Assembly (NCBI GenBank): GCA_035705295.1 | Contig: DASSWG010000130.1 | Location: forward strand, 1-41,442 | Direction: 5' to 3' | Length of the DNA stretch: 41,442 bases | From: DASSWG01 sp035705295 | Lineage (GTDB): Bacteria; Bacteroidota; Bacteroidia; Flavobacteriales; Flavobacteriaceae | In this document: positions 1 through 7,853 of the stretch, piece by piece | How positions within the stretch are numbered: the first letter of the stretch is position 1 | Layout: each line of letters begins with the position of its first letter | Made by a program: the position numbers and the translations under genes | Notes under the pieces: model-generated | Database searches by the model: none | Told to the model about the DNA's origin: nothing | The model's input: the letters and a program-made list of their open reading frames with translations, nothing else

Positions 1-104
1 AAATTTAGCGGTTATCAACAAAGAAAAAAGAAGCAAAAAAGAAAGTTTCCATCATCATTATCAGCTTTGTTTAAACAACTAAATGTTTAGAGTACAAACC
101 TAAA

Positions 105-131
105 GGCGCATAGCCGCGAAACGTTGGGCGC
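105..131 (+). repeat. attC-like half element A (3' half only)
   Basis: GGCGCATAGCCGCGAAAC followed by GTTGGGCGC matches the 3' arm of the hairpin elements at 7798 and 8965. The expected 5' arm (AACAACGGCTATGCGCC) is missing upstream; positions 1-104 show only A-rich sequence and a short CTAAA/TTTAG palindrome. The GTT box pairs perfectly with the AAC box at 771, so this site is the left boundary of the first complete cassette. No gene is seen in positions 1-320. Confidence 0.6.
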
Positions 132-320
132 AATTTGAAAAACTGACAGGATTTAAAGAATGTCAAAATTTAAATTCCAAAGTTGAAAAAATTTAAATTT
201 CAATGTAGATTTGGATTTAGATAAAGTTTCCTGAATAATATAAATAAACTTGACAATTTTTAAAAACGAATTGCAAAACAAAGATTACCCAACGATTTGC
301 ATTTATATTACAATCACAAT

Positions 321-764
321 ATGAGATTATTATTAATTATTGGTTTATTTTTATTTTCATATAATGCAAAATGCCAAGAATGGTATAATGTTAAATACAC
401 ATTTGAATTCACTAATCTTAAAAAAGCTAAAAAAATTAAAAAAGCAAATTTTTATATTATTGAAGATGCTTGGTTAATTGACACTCAATTGAAATATGAT
501 AAAAAACAAGTTACTTTTTCATATTGGACAAGGGGAAGCGCATCGCCTTTAATAATTGAATATAAAGAATATAGAATGATTATTATTTTAGGACGGGATA
601 AATGGACTTGTTCATATTCAGGGGATAATAAAAAAATAATAAGAGCAAGAATCAGAAACGGGTTTTTTGAACCTAAGAATTTAAATTTAGAAAAAATAGT
701 TCCAAAAAAATCATTTCAGGGTTGGGTTAGAAATCAGGATAAAATACAACTATATCCAAATTAA
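321..764 (+). CDS. Small exported protein, unknown function (cassette 1 cargo)
   Basis: About 147 residues from the ATG at 321. An upstream in-frame ATG at 297 would place eight extra polar residues before the hydrophobic stretch, so 321 is preferred. The N-terminus (MRLLLIIGLFLFSYNAKCQ) is a signal peptide, with cleavage probable near CQ/EW, so the product is periplasmic or surface-exposed. The mature part is lysine-rich with alternating hydrophobic residues, suggesting a beta-rich fold. I do not recognise a family. The gene is strikingly AT-rich compared with the GC-rich hairpin elements that flank it and with the core genes to the right. Its stop codon is six bases before the AAC box of the next attC-like element, the tight packing expected of cassette cargo. 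Confidence 0.7.
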   Translation: MRLLLIIGLFLFSYNAKCQEWYNVKYTFEFTNLKKAKKIKKANFYIIEDAWLIDTQLKYDKKQVTFSYWTRGSASPLIIEYKEYRMIIILGRDKWTCSYSGDNKKIIRARIRNGFFEPKNLNLEKIVPKKSFQGWVRNQDKIQLYPN

Positions 765-770
765 AAACCT

Positions 771-908
771 GCGCCCAACATCGGCTATGCGCCAGGCGGG
801 AAATCCGTCTTCGATTGATAAATTACGGATACAAGAAATGAGCGTTTCCAAAAGAACAATTCCGGGTAAAAGCCCCGCCCGGACGCATAGCCGAGAAACG
901 TTATGTAC
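771..908 (+). repeat. attC-like element B
   Basis: The element starts with GCGCCCAAC, then the arm ATCGGCTATGCGCCAGGCGGG. It ends with the matching arm CCCGCCCGGACGCATAGCCGA, a GAAAC spacer and GTTATGTAC. The 3' arm carries one extra A relative to perfect pairing, and the spacers next to AAC and GTT are unequal in length, as in attC folded sites. The central part (AAATGAGCGTTTCCAAAAG... CCGGGTAAAAGCCCC) is shared with element C. Small reading frames on both strands across this element are products of the repeat and are not genes. Confidence 0.7.
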
Positions 909-1123
909 AAGGTTAAGCCCACGCTTGGAAGGCACATTTGTTTTTTTGCCCACGCTAAAAAAAGCCAACCACACAAAAAACAAAAGAGCCTTCCCTGCCA
1001 CCGCACGAAAAACGAATGAATATAAGTTGTGAATTAAATGTTGAAATCTAATCATATGAAATACCAACATTTACCATCGTATGGCTTAACTTTACCAATA
1101 AAAATGACGTTGCACAAATCAAT

Positions 1124-2023
1124 ATGGAGATTATAGATTCAGAAAAAATAAAATACACATTTTCAGGGCACGATTCCTTTCAGTGCAGACAACTTTGGCT
1201 TAAAAAAGGGTTTGATTACATAAAAGAACAAAGGACTTTCAATGATGAAGAAGCGGTAGTAAAGTTAGGCGTGGGTAAAAATATGGTTTCTTCCATTCGA
1301 TATTGGATGAAAGCATTCAATATCATTGACAGTAAAGACCACCCTACCGAATTTGGAACGAAACTTTTTGATAATGAAATAGGCTACGACCCATTTTTAG
1401 AAGATGAAGCAAGCCTCTGGCTGCTGCATTACCAACTTATCAAAACTGAACTTGCTTCTACATACAGCATCATTTTTAAAGAGTTTAGAAAAGAAAAACT
1501 TTTCTTCAACAAAGAGACTTTCTTGAATTATATTAAAAGAGTTCAAGAGGTAACACCGCAATTAAATTTTAACGAGAATACTGTTGCCAAGGACTTTAAC
1601 GTATTTGTGAATATGTACAAAAACGATAGTAAAAGCACTAATATCGAGGACAGTTTTTCAGGAATACTTTCTGAATTGGGTTTGTTAAAAACTATTTATA
1701 CAGAAAATAAAAATGGTAAAAAGATCGAACAATACCAAATTGAAAATAACGAAAGGGATAATCTGCCTGAAGCTATTGTGCTTTTCTCAATATTAGAAAA
1801 TAATGAGTATGGTAACTCAATCGGCTTAAATTCTTTGGAATTTGATGCCAATAGTCCCGGGTCACTTTTTGCATTGAACCGTTCGGGATTGGAAAACAAA
1901 ATTGCTGATATTGTAAGCGAAAATAAAAACATTACTTTTTCTGACCACGCAGGAGTCAAAGAACTTCAATTCAAAAAGAAACCAACGGCGTACTCAATTT
2001 TAGATAACTACTATGGCAAATAA
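1124..2023 (+). CDS. DUF4007-like protein, putative phage-defence component
   Basis: The protein has 299 residues. Its N-terminal third (TFSGHDSFQCRQLWLKKGFD, then a helix-rich part with VVKLGVGKNMVSSIRYWMKA) has the look of the DUF4007 family, whose members I recall near DNA phosphorothioation (dnd) and related defence genes; the assignment is from memory of motifs. No catalytic motif or membrane segment is seen; the MVSSIRYWMKA segment could be a DNA-binding helix-turn-helix. The stop overlaps the start of the following ATPase gene by 11 bases, so the two are translationally coupled and probably form one complex. It is the first gene of the long cassette 2, 224 bases after the GTT box. Confidence 0.6.
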   Translation: MEIIDSEKIKYTFSGHDSFQCRQLWLKKGFDYIKEQRTFNDEEAVVKLGVGKNMVSSIRYWMKAFNIIDSKDHPTEFGTKLFDNEIGYDPFLEDEASLWLLHYQLIKTELASTYSIIFKEFRKEKLFFNKETFLNYIKRVQEVTPQLNFNENTVAKDFNVFVNMYKNDSKSTNIEDSFSGILSELGLLKTIYTENKNGKKIEQYQIENNERDNLPEAIVLFSILENNEYGNSIGLNSLEFDANSPGSLFALNRSGLENKIADIVSENKNITFSDHAGVKELQFKKKPTAYSILDNYYGK

Positions 2024-3347
2024 TTTCACTACATCGGTAAATATCCTCAGAGATACGGACAGGGATTTTAATTACATCCCTACACCCAATGCAGGACAAG
2101 TTGTGAGCCAAATAGTGAACGACTTTAAAAAAGGAATTCGCTCGTTTAATATTATAGGCACTTATGGGACGGGCAAGTCGTCATTTCTTTTAGCTCTTGA
2201 ACAGAGCATAAAAGGCAACAAGCCTTACTTTGAACCGAATTTTATTTCCAAGCCGAAAGCTGATTTCGTAAAAATTGTAGGGTCCTACACCTCTGTTATT
2301 GAACAATTTGCCGATACTTTTGAAGTAAGCACAAGTAAGCACAAACACGAAAATATTCTATCCGAAATTTTTAATCGGTATCACTCATTGGGCAAAAACA
2401 ATGGTATTTTGTTTTTGTTTATAGATGAATTTGGTAAATTTTTAGAATTTGCAAGCAAAAATAATCCGGAGAATGAATTGTATTTTATTCAACAATTAGC
2501 GGAATTTTGCAACAATCCGAAACACAATATCATCCTGATTACCACGGTTCATCAAAGTTTTGAATCGTATGCTTATTCTTTGAGCAACACTCAAAAACAA
2601 GAATGGACAAAAGTAAAAGGACGTTTTCGAGAAATTACTTTTAATGAACCTGTTGAACAACTTTTGTACTTGGCCTCGGAATATGTTGCCGAAAACTTTG
2701 ATAACAAAGCTTCAAAATCAACAGTGGGAAAATGCTTGGAACTTTCGGTTGATACAAAAGCGTTTAATTTCAATAAGGATTTTCTGAATGAAATAGCCGT
2801 CAAACTTTATCCGCTCGATGTTCTTGCGGCAAACACACTTACACTTTCCCTGCAACGTTACGGACAAAACGAAAGGTCGTTGTTCACTTTTCTTGAATCC
2901 ACAGACCATACAGGACTGACAAAATTCAACAAACAGGAAAATCCTTTTTACAATTTGAGTTGCGTTTACGATTATTTGAATTTCAATTTTTATTCGTTCC
3001 TCACTTCTAAATACAATCCTGATTTTTCCGCGTGGAGTTCCATTCGCTCGGCAATAGAAAAGGTGGAAAGGGAAATTATTGATGTATCGATAAACGATTG
3101 TATAAAAGCCGTAAAAACGATTGGTTTGTTGAATATTTTCTCGGCAAACGGTGCAATTTTGGATTATACTTTTCTTACCCAATACCTTGAAACCGCTTGC
3201 GGACTTACTGACGGAAAGGCTGTTGTCTATAGTTTGGAGAAAAAGGCCATCATTCGTTTTCGTTCACATAGCAAGCGTTACATCTTGTTTGAAGGCACGG
3301 ACTTGGATATTCATACAGCACTTATTGAAGCAGGGAATATTTATTAA
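2013..3347 (+). CDS. P-loop ATPase, probably C-terminally truncated, defence-associated
   Basis: The protein has 444 residues. Walker A is GTYGTGKSS at about 49-57 and Walker B is ILFLFIDEFGK at about 132-142, followed by a sensor-like stretch (IILITTVHQS, about 173-182) and KGRFREI, a plausible arginine-finger region. This resembles the N-terminal ATPase part of the large BrxC/DUF6079-type proteins of defence islands, which are usually well over 1000 residues. The chain stops just after RYILFEGTDLDIHTALIEAG, a motif that lies inside the larger relatives as I recall them, so the C-terminal part seems to be lost. It overlaps the DUF4007-like gene by 11 bases. Whether the short form works is unknown; a naturally short ATPase is the alternative. 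Confidence 0.6.
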   Translation: MANNFTTSVNILRDTDRDFNYIPTPNAGQVVSQIVNDFKKGIRSFNIIGTYGTGKSSFLLALEQSIKGNKPYFEPNFISKPKADFVKIVGSYTSVIEQFADTFEVSTSKHKHENILSEIFNRYHSLGKNNGILFLFIDEFGKFLEFASKNNPENELYFIQQLAEFCNNPKHNIILITTVHQSFESYAYSLSNTQKQEWTKVKGRFREITFNEPVEQLLYLASEYVAENFDNKASKSTVGKCLELSVDTKAFNFNKDFLNEIAVKLYPLDVLAANTLTLSLQRYGQNERSLFTFLESTDHTGLTKFNKQENPFYNLSCVYDYLNFNFYSFLTSKYNPDFSAWSSIRSAIEKVEREIIDVSINDCIKAVKTIGLLNIFSANGAILDYTFLTQYLETACGLTDGKAVVYSLEKKAIIRFRSHSKRYILFEGTDLDIHTALIEAGNIY

Positions 3348-3375
3348 TAATTTTGTAAACCATTAGTGAGCAAAT

Positions 3376-3594
3376 ATGAAAGGAAAAAATGAAAATTCCA
3401 TTCTAAACTATCTTGGCAAGAAATGTTTTTATGTTGATAGGGTGACATTCAAAAAGGAATATGATGGCAGGTGTTTAGGAGTTTGTATCGAGGAATCAAT
3501 GCACAATCTTCATAAACTTCCAATATGTTATTTTGAAAAACCATTTTTAGGCTTTAAATGGCTTTATAAATCTGAAATCAGATTGTACCCATAG
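3376..3594 (+). CDS. Small hypothetical protein
   Basis: The ORF encodes 72 residues and lies between the ATPase and HNH genes, with 28 bases before it and only 6 after it. The composition is ordinary for a cytosolic protein (lysine, tyrosine and aromatic rich), with two cysteines at about 14 and 28, a third at 33 and a fourth at 47. No family is recognised. It lies just past the point where the ATPase seems cut off and could be a leftover or newly acquired gene; the close fit to the downstream operon supports translation. Confidence 0.4.
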   Translation: MKGKNENSILNYLGKKCFYVDRVTFKKEYDGRCLGVCIEESMHNLHKLPICYFEKPFLGFKWLYKSEIRLYP

Positions 3595-3600
3595 AGATAT

Positions 3601-4710
3601 ATGAACAACGAAGTCTTTTATAACATTAGTAAAATCATAGAAAGAGACAGTAAAACTACAACCTATAAATTTGCTCTTTTGCGTGGTGTAATTGATATTA
3701 TTCAAGAAAACTCACCTTACATCACATTTGTTGATAATCGGGTTCTTTTTCCTACAGGTTTATTGATTGAGAAATGGTTGCTTTATTATTATCCGATATT
3801 GGAATCGCAAACATACATTCCGCAGATTAATGGTGAAACAAATTTGGCGTTTGGAAGGCAATTTAATAATTTGATACAAAAGTATGAAACAAGAGGCGGT
3901 TTCTCTGTTTTCTACAACGATTTAAAAAACAAGGGAATACCTTCTGATTTACAAGAGATTTTTTTTGAATTAGCTAAAAAACTTCGAGATACTATTACAA
4001 AAATGCCGATGAGATATATCGGTCGTTCAATTAGTAATGACTTTTATTCCATTTTCCAATACGAAAACAAAAAACTTAGGAAAAGTTCAGAAATTGACAT
4101 TGAACGGTTAATACACGACTTTGGAATATTTTCTATCCCTTATGAATATTATGAAGCATTTAAAATTTTAGGGAGTTTTATCAACGGTCAAGATTCTATT
4201 TTATTTAAATGGGCTGAATTTTCGGTCAACGCATCCAAACAAAATTTAACTTTTGAGAAAGTAATAAATGATGTTTTGTCAGGGCCGATTACTGAAAGGG
4301 ATATTGCCGAATCAAAAAAATTGTATCAGGAAATTCTAAACAGAGAAGGAAGTGTTTTTTGTGTTTGGACGGGAAGAAAAATTTTATCATATGATATTGA
4401 CCACTTGATTCCATTTTCGATATGGAAAAATAATGATTTATGGAATTTACTTCCTTCTGATTCAAGAATTAATAACCAAAAAAGAGATAAAATTCCATCG
4501 CCAGACCTAATTGAAAAGCAAAAGAATTTAATTTTAGATTATTGGCAAATAATATTAGAAAGTCAGTCTAAAAGATTTCAAAAGGAGATACAGGTTGCTC
4601 TTTTAGGAAATAACAGTTTTTCTACTTGGAAAGAATCGGGCATCCTTCAGTTACAAAACAGTTGCTCATATTTAATTGCAAACAGAGGTTTTGAAGAATG
4701 GAAAATTTAA
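3601..4710 (+). CDS. HNH endonuclease-domain protein
   Basis: The protein has 369 residues. The HNH core lies at about 254-300: CVWTG (Cys254), then YDIDHLIPFS (Asp267-His268), NLLPSDSRINNQKRDK (Asn282, Asn292, Lys294). His268 would be the general base and Asn292 with Asp267 the metal ligands, by analogy with the family. The N-terminal 240 residues are helical; the segment TTTYKFALLRGVIDII near 20-35 recurs at the start of several HNH proteins that I recall. It probably cuts DNA. Its last 13 bases overlap the methyltransferase-HIT gene, implying coordinated production of nuclease and methyltransferase, as in restriction-modification or other modification-based defence. Confidence 0.75.
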   Translation: MNNEVFYNISKIIERDSKTTTYKFALLRGVIDIIQENSPYITFVDNRVLFPTGLLIEKWLLYYYPILESQTYIPQINGETNLAFGRQFNNLIQKYETRGGFSVFYNDLKNKGIPSDLQEIFFELAKKLRDTITKMPMRYIGRSISNDFYSIFQYENKKLRKSSEIDIERLIHDFGIFSIPYEYYEAFKILGSFINGQDSILFKWAEFSVNASKQNLTFEKVINDVLSGPITERDIAESKKLYQEILNREGSVFCVWTGRKILSYDIDHLIPFSIWKNNDLWNLLPSDSRINNQKRDKIPSPDLIEKQKNLILDYWQIILESQSKRFQKEIQVALLGNNSFSTWKESGILQLQNSCSYLIANRGFEEWKI

Positions 4711-5564
4711 AATCGAATCCATACAGTCATTTTACGGCAAAAGAACGAGAATCACTTTCTTTTCCTGCGAAATTATTGCTGCATAAAAACATACTAACGG
4801 GTGAGATTTTAGATTTTGGTTGTGGTTTCGGAAAAGATGTTGAGTTGTTGAAAGCAAAAGGAATCAATATTTCAGGTTATGACAAGCACTATTTTCCTGA
4901 GTATCCCCAGCAAAAATTTGACACTATTATTTGTTTTTATGTATTAAATGTTTTGCTTCCCGAAGAACTCGCAACTGTATTAATGGAACTTTCTCAATTA
5001 ATAAAACCCACAGGAAAAGCATTTATAGCCGTAAGACGAGATTTAAGATTTGAGGGTTTTAGAACGCACAAAATACATCAAAAGAAAACCTATCAATGCA
5101 ATGTGGTTTTAAATGCAAAATCAATTTTCAAAAATGAAAATTGTGAAATTTATGAATACAAGCATTTCAACCAAATCAAGCGAAAAGAAAAAACGGATTG
5201 TCCATTTTGTAATCCTGAAGCCGAAAGAGAGTTGATAGTTGAATCTGCAACTGCATACGCAATTTTTGATAAATTTCCTGTAAATGATGGGCACACGTTA
5301 ATCATTCCTAAAAAACATTGTGCAGATTATTTTGATTTGACTTTTAAAGAACAGTCCGCTTGTATATTTATGCTCAATAAAGTCAAGGAAATTTTAGAAA
5401 AGCGTTTTAAGCCAGAGGGATTTAATGTAGGAATAAACATTGGAAACAAGGCAGGACAAACGGTCAATCACGTTCATATTCATCTAATACCACGATATGA
5501 AGGAGATGTCGAAGACCCAGCAGGTGGAGTGAGAGGCGTAATTCCCGATAAGCAGAACTATTAA
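4698..5564 (+). CDS. Fusion of class I methyltransferase and HIT-family hydrolase
   Basis: The protein has 288 residues in two parts. Residues 1 to about 150 are an S-adenosylmethionine-dependent methyltransferase, with motif I ILDFGCGFGKD at 37-47, an acidic residue after strand 2 (GYDKHYFP) and FDTIICFYVLNVL as motif IV. The opening HFTAKERESLSFPAKLLL and FGCGFGKDVELLKAKG resemble the methyltransferases associated with DNA phosphorothioation loci. Residues 168-288 are a HIT domain with CPFC at 168-171 and the catalytic NHVHIHLIPRY at 257-267 (His258, 260, 262). HIT proteins hydrolyse or transfer nucleotidyl groups. Coupling of the two activities with an HNH nuclease suggests nucleic-acid modification or defence; the substrate is unknown. 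Confidence 0.75.
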   Translation: MENLKSNPYSHFTAKERESLSFPAKLLLHKNILTGEILDFGCGFGKDVELLKAKGINISGYDKHYFPEYPQQKFDTIICFYVLNVLLPEELATVLMELSQLIKPTGKAFIAVRRDLRFEGFRTHKIHQKKTYQCNVVLNAKSIFKNENCEIYEYKHFNQIKRKEKTDCPFCNPEAERELIVESATAYAIFDKFPVNDGHTLIIPKKHCADYFDLTFKEQSACIFMLNKVKEILEKRFKPEGFNVGINIGNKAGQTVNHVHIHLIPRYEGDVEDPAGGVRGVIPDKQNY

Positions 5565-5575
5565 ATTTTGAACTT

Positions 5576-5812
5576 ATGAAAGATTTATTTGGAAATACAA
5601 AACCTGTTCAGATTGAAACTAACGAATGGTGGTTCAATGGAAGAATAATCCAAAAGCAAAATGATTCCCGGTTGCCTGAATGGATTTCATTTGCTGATAG
5701 TGATATAAATATTGTTGTATCAAAACATATAACAAAGAAAGAAGCAATCTATTATGCCATAGGAAACCCTTGCCGTATGCCACAGCATAAACCCGAAGAT
5801 TACATTGAATAA
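5576..5812 (+). CDS. Small hypothetical protein
   Basis: The ORF encodes 78 residues and starts 11 bases after the methyltransferase-HIT stop, so it is likely in the same transcript. Its central part has two tryptophans in NEWWFNGRIIQKQN and a further one in LPEWISFADSD, and it ends in a polar tail. There is no signal peptide or membrane segment. No family is recognised. It could be a small partner or inhibitor of the nuclease or methyltransferase. Confidence 0.45.
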   Translation: MKDLFGNTKPVQIETNEWWFNGRIIQKQNDSRLPEWISFADSDINIVVSKHITKKEAIYYAIGNPCRMPQHKPEDYIE

Positions 5813-5830
5813 CCTAAAAATATTACGAAA

Positions 5831-6079
5831 ATGCAAAGATTAAATACGATATCGGCATCATTTGCTAAAGCAGAAATGAAAGATTTGCTGATTCATCAAA
5901 TAGCAACTTATATGAAAGAATATTGGAGCGATGATGAAGTAATTGATTTATTTCTTGAATCCCAATTCAATTTTATTGAACCTGAAAAGAGCCGTGCAGA
6001 AATGGTTAAGGAGTTAATGAAACTGCATAAATATGCGCTACAAAATGAGAAACTTACAGAAGCAAATAATTTTGGATAG
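5831..6079 (+). CDS. Small helical hypothetical protein
   Basis: The ORF encodes 82 residues, mostly helix-forming and acidic in the middle (YWSDDEVIDLFLESQFNF). It has no recognised domain. It sits 18 bases after the previous gene and 19 before the AlbA_2-type gene, in a continuous + strand run. It is likely co-transcribed with the defence-like cluster. Its role is unknown; an adaptor or antitoxin-like role would be a guess. Confidence 0.4.
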   Translation: MQRLNTISASFAKAEMKDLLIHQIATYMKEYWSDDEVIDLFLESQFNFIEPEKSRAEMVKELMKLHKYALQNEKLTEANNFG

Positions 6080-6098
6080 TAAAGCCGAACAATAAATT

Positions 6099-7424
6099 AT
6101 GCCCGAAACCCAAAACACAGAATATAAAAGCACTTGGCGTGATGAATACCTCAAATGGATTTGCGGTTTCGCCAATGCCAATGGCGGTAATATTTTCATC
6201 GGTAAAGACGATAACGGAAATGTTGTTGGCGTAGCTGATGCAAAAAAGTTATTGGAACAAATCCCGAACAAGGTACGTGATGTATTGGGAATTTTGGTGG
6301 ATGTGAATTTGCATCAATCCAAGGAAGGCGATTATTTGGAAATTGTTGTTGAACCATACCCAAACGCAATAAGTTACAAAGGACAATACCATTATCGAAG
6401 CGGAAGCACCAAACAAGAATTGAAAGGGGCGGCATTGGACAAGTTTCTGTTGCAAAAGAAAGGCAAACTTTGGGATGGCGTGCCTATTCCCAAGGTTTCG
6501 GTGAATGATTTAAAACAAGAAACTTTCGATTTTTTCAAGAAAAGGGGCATCAGAAGCCAACGCCTTTCCGAAGACAGTCTTTCCGACACCAACGAGCAAC
6601 TTGTTGAAAACCTGCAACTCAAAGAAAACAAATACCTAAAACGGGCGGCACTTTTGCTGTTTCATCCCAATCCCGAAAAGTATGTTACGGGAGCCTATAT
6701 CAAAATAGGATATTTTGAATCGGATAGCAATTTGCGGTTTCAAGATGAAGTACACGGAAACCTGTTTGAACAGATAGAAAAAACAATGGACTTGTTGTTC
6801 TCGAAATATTTCAAAGCTTTTATCAGTTATGAAGGTATTCAACGTATCGAAACTTTTGAATATCCCCGGGAAGCCGTTCGGGAAGCCTTGTTGAATGCGG
6901 TTGCCCATAAAGATTATTCGGGCGGTGTTCCTATTCAAATCAGTGTTTACAAAGACAAACTTATGATTTGGAACGAAGGACAACTGCCCGAAAATTGGAC
7001 GATTGAAACGCTTTTGGAAAAACATTCATCCAAGCCCTACAATCCGGACATTGCAAATGCCTTATTTAGAAGTGGCTACATTGAATCTTGGGGAAGGGGT
7101 ATTTCAAAAATGACCGAGCAATGCCTTAAAATGGGCTTGCCCGAACCTTCATTTTATTACAAAAGTTCAGGATTTTGGGTAGAATTCAGAAAAGACATAT
7201 ACAACCAAGAATATTTGGAAGAATTGGGCTTGAATGAAAGGCAAGTTAAAGCTGTTCTGTTTGTGAAAGAAAAAGGGGAAATAACGAATAAAGAGTATCA
7301 AAGTTTAAATGAAACGTCCGACCGAACAGCTTCAAGAGACTTAGAGAACTTAGTGCATTTGAGTGTGTTTTTGAAACAGGGCGAGAAAAAAGGGACAAGT
7401 TATAAATTAGCATATAGCGGTTAA
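6099..7424 (+). CDS. AlbA_2/Schlafen-domain ATP-binding protein with C-terminal HTH
   Basis: The protein has 441 residues. The N-terminal AlbA_2 (Schlafen AAA_4-like) domain covers about 1-125 (NTEYKSTWRDEYLKWICGFANANGGNIFIG). It is followed by a GHKL/HATPase_c_4-like region near 255-345 (REAVREALLNAVAHKDY, then GYIESWGRGISKM) and a winged-helix tail (LNERQVKAVLFVKEKGEITNKEY, with SDRTASRDLENL as the recognition part). Such COG2865-type proteins are annotated as transcriptional regulators and are frequent in defence islands. It may regulate the operon or act as an effector. It is the last gene before the 3' end of cassette 2. Confidence 0.75.
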   Translation: MPETQNTEYKSTWRDEYLKWICGFANANGGNIFIGKDDNGNVVGVADAKKLLEQIPNKVRDVLGILVDVNLHQSKEGDYLEIVVEPYPNAISYKGQYHYRSGSTKQELKGAALDKFLLQKKGKLWDGVPIPKVSVNDLKQETFDFFKKRGIRSQRLSEDSLSDTNEQLVENLQLKENKYLKRAALLLFHPNPEKYVTGAYIKIGYFESDSNLRFQDEVHGNLFEQIEKTMDLLFSKYFKAFISYEGIQRIETFEYPREAVREALLNAVAHKDYSGGVPIQISVYKDKLMIWNEGQLPENWTIETLLEKHSSKPYNPDIANALFRSGYIESWGRGISKMTEQCLKMGLPEPSFYYKSSGFWVEFRKDIYNQEYLEELGLNERQVKAVLFVKEKGEITNKEYQSLNETSDRTASRDLENLVHLSVFLKQGEKKGTSYKLAYSG

Positions 7425-7657
7425 ATGGCGGATATGGCGGATATATGGCGGATATAATTTTAAACGAAGCAGAGAGATGAGTGCCGGAACAAACTATATT
7501 TTAATTGGCTCAATTGGCTCATATGAATTGTACAGATCTCACAAAACGCCAACGCTAAAAGCCATACACATTTGCAATTTGCACCAGCCAGCGCACCACC
7601 AAAAATTGCAAAAGAGTATGGCTTTGCCAACGCTGACACCAAATAGAACGAAACCCA
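7425..7657 (+). other. Gene-free 3' end of cassette 2, with short tandem repeats
   Basis: Three copies of ATGGCGGAT(AT) run from 7425 to 7455, directly after the AlbA_2-type stop codon. A second small repeat, ATTGGCTCA twice, lies near 7503-7521. Further on, AACGCTAAAAGCCATACACA near 7549-7569 resembles the sequence near 952-975 (ACGCTAAAAAAAGCCAACCACACA) at the start of the same cassette. No gene is supported here; the minus-strand frames spanning it read through the hairpin element. Confidence 0.5.
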
Positions 7658-7806
7658 GTGCATAACAACGGCTATGCGCCAGGCGGGAAATCCGTCTTCG
7701 GTTGATCCCGACCTTTGGTTGGGACGGATGCGAGAAATGAGCGTTTTCAAAAGAACAATTCCGGGTAAAAGCCCCACCCGGCGCATAGCCGCGGAACGTT
7801 GGCTGA
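7658..7806 (+). repeat. attC-like element C
   Basis: GTGCATAAC, then AACGGCTATGCGCCAGGCGGG opens the element; CCCACCCGGCGCATAGCCG with a CGGAAC spacer and GTTGGCTGA closes it. The AAC end pairs with the GTT start at 900, marking the end of cassette 2. The loop has the same core as element B, but an extra palindrome (TCCCGACCTTTGGTTGGGA) replaces the GATAAATTACGGAT segment. The region between 7425 and 7853 holds no gene. Confidence 0.7.
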
Positions 7807-7853
7807 AATGCGAAGGCAGTCACTATAGTGAAAACCTTTTTAAAAAAATTTAA

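Noticed and set aside
750..1070. Reading frames on both strands across the hairpin element near 771-908
   Set aside because: They are translations of the palindromic repeat and its surroundings; similar frames appear at each copy, with no independent protein features.
7460..7823. Overlapping minus-strand frames at 7460-7786 and 7539-7823
   Set aside because: They run through element C and resemble the frames at element B only because the repeat is shared.
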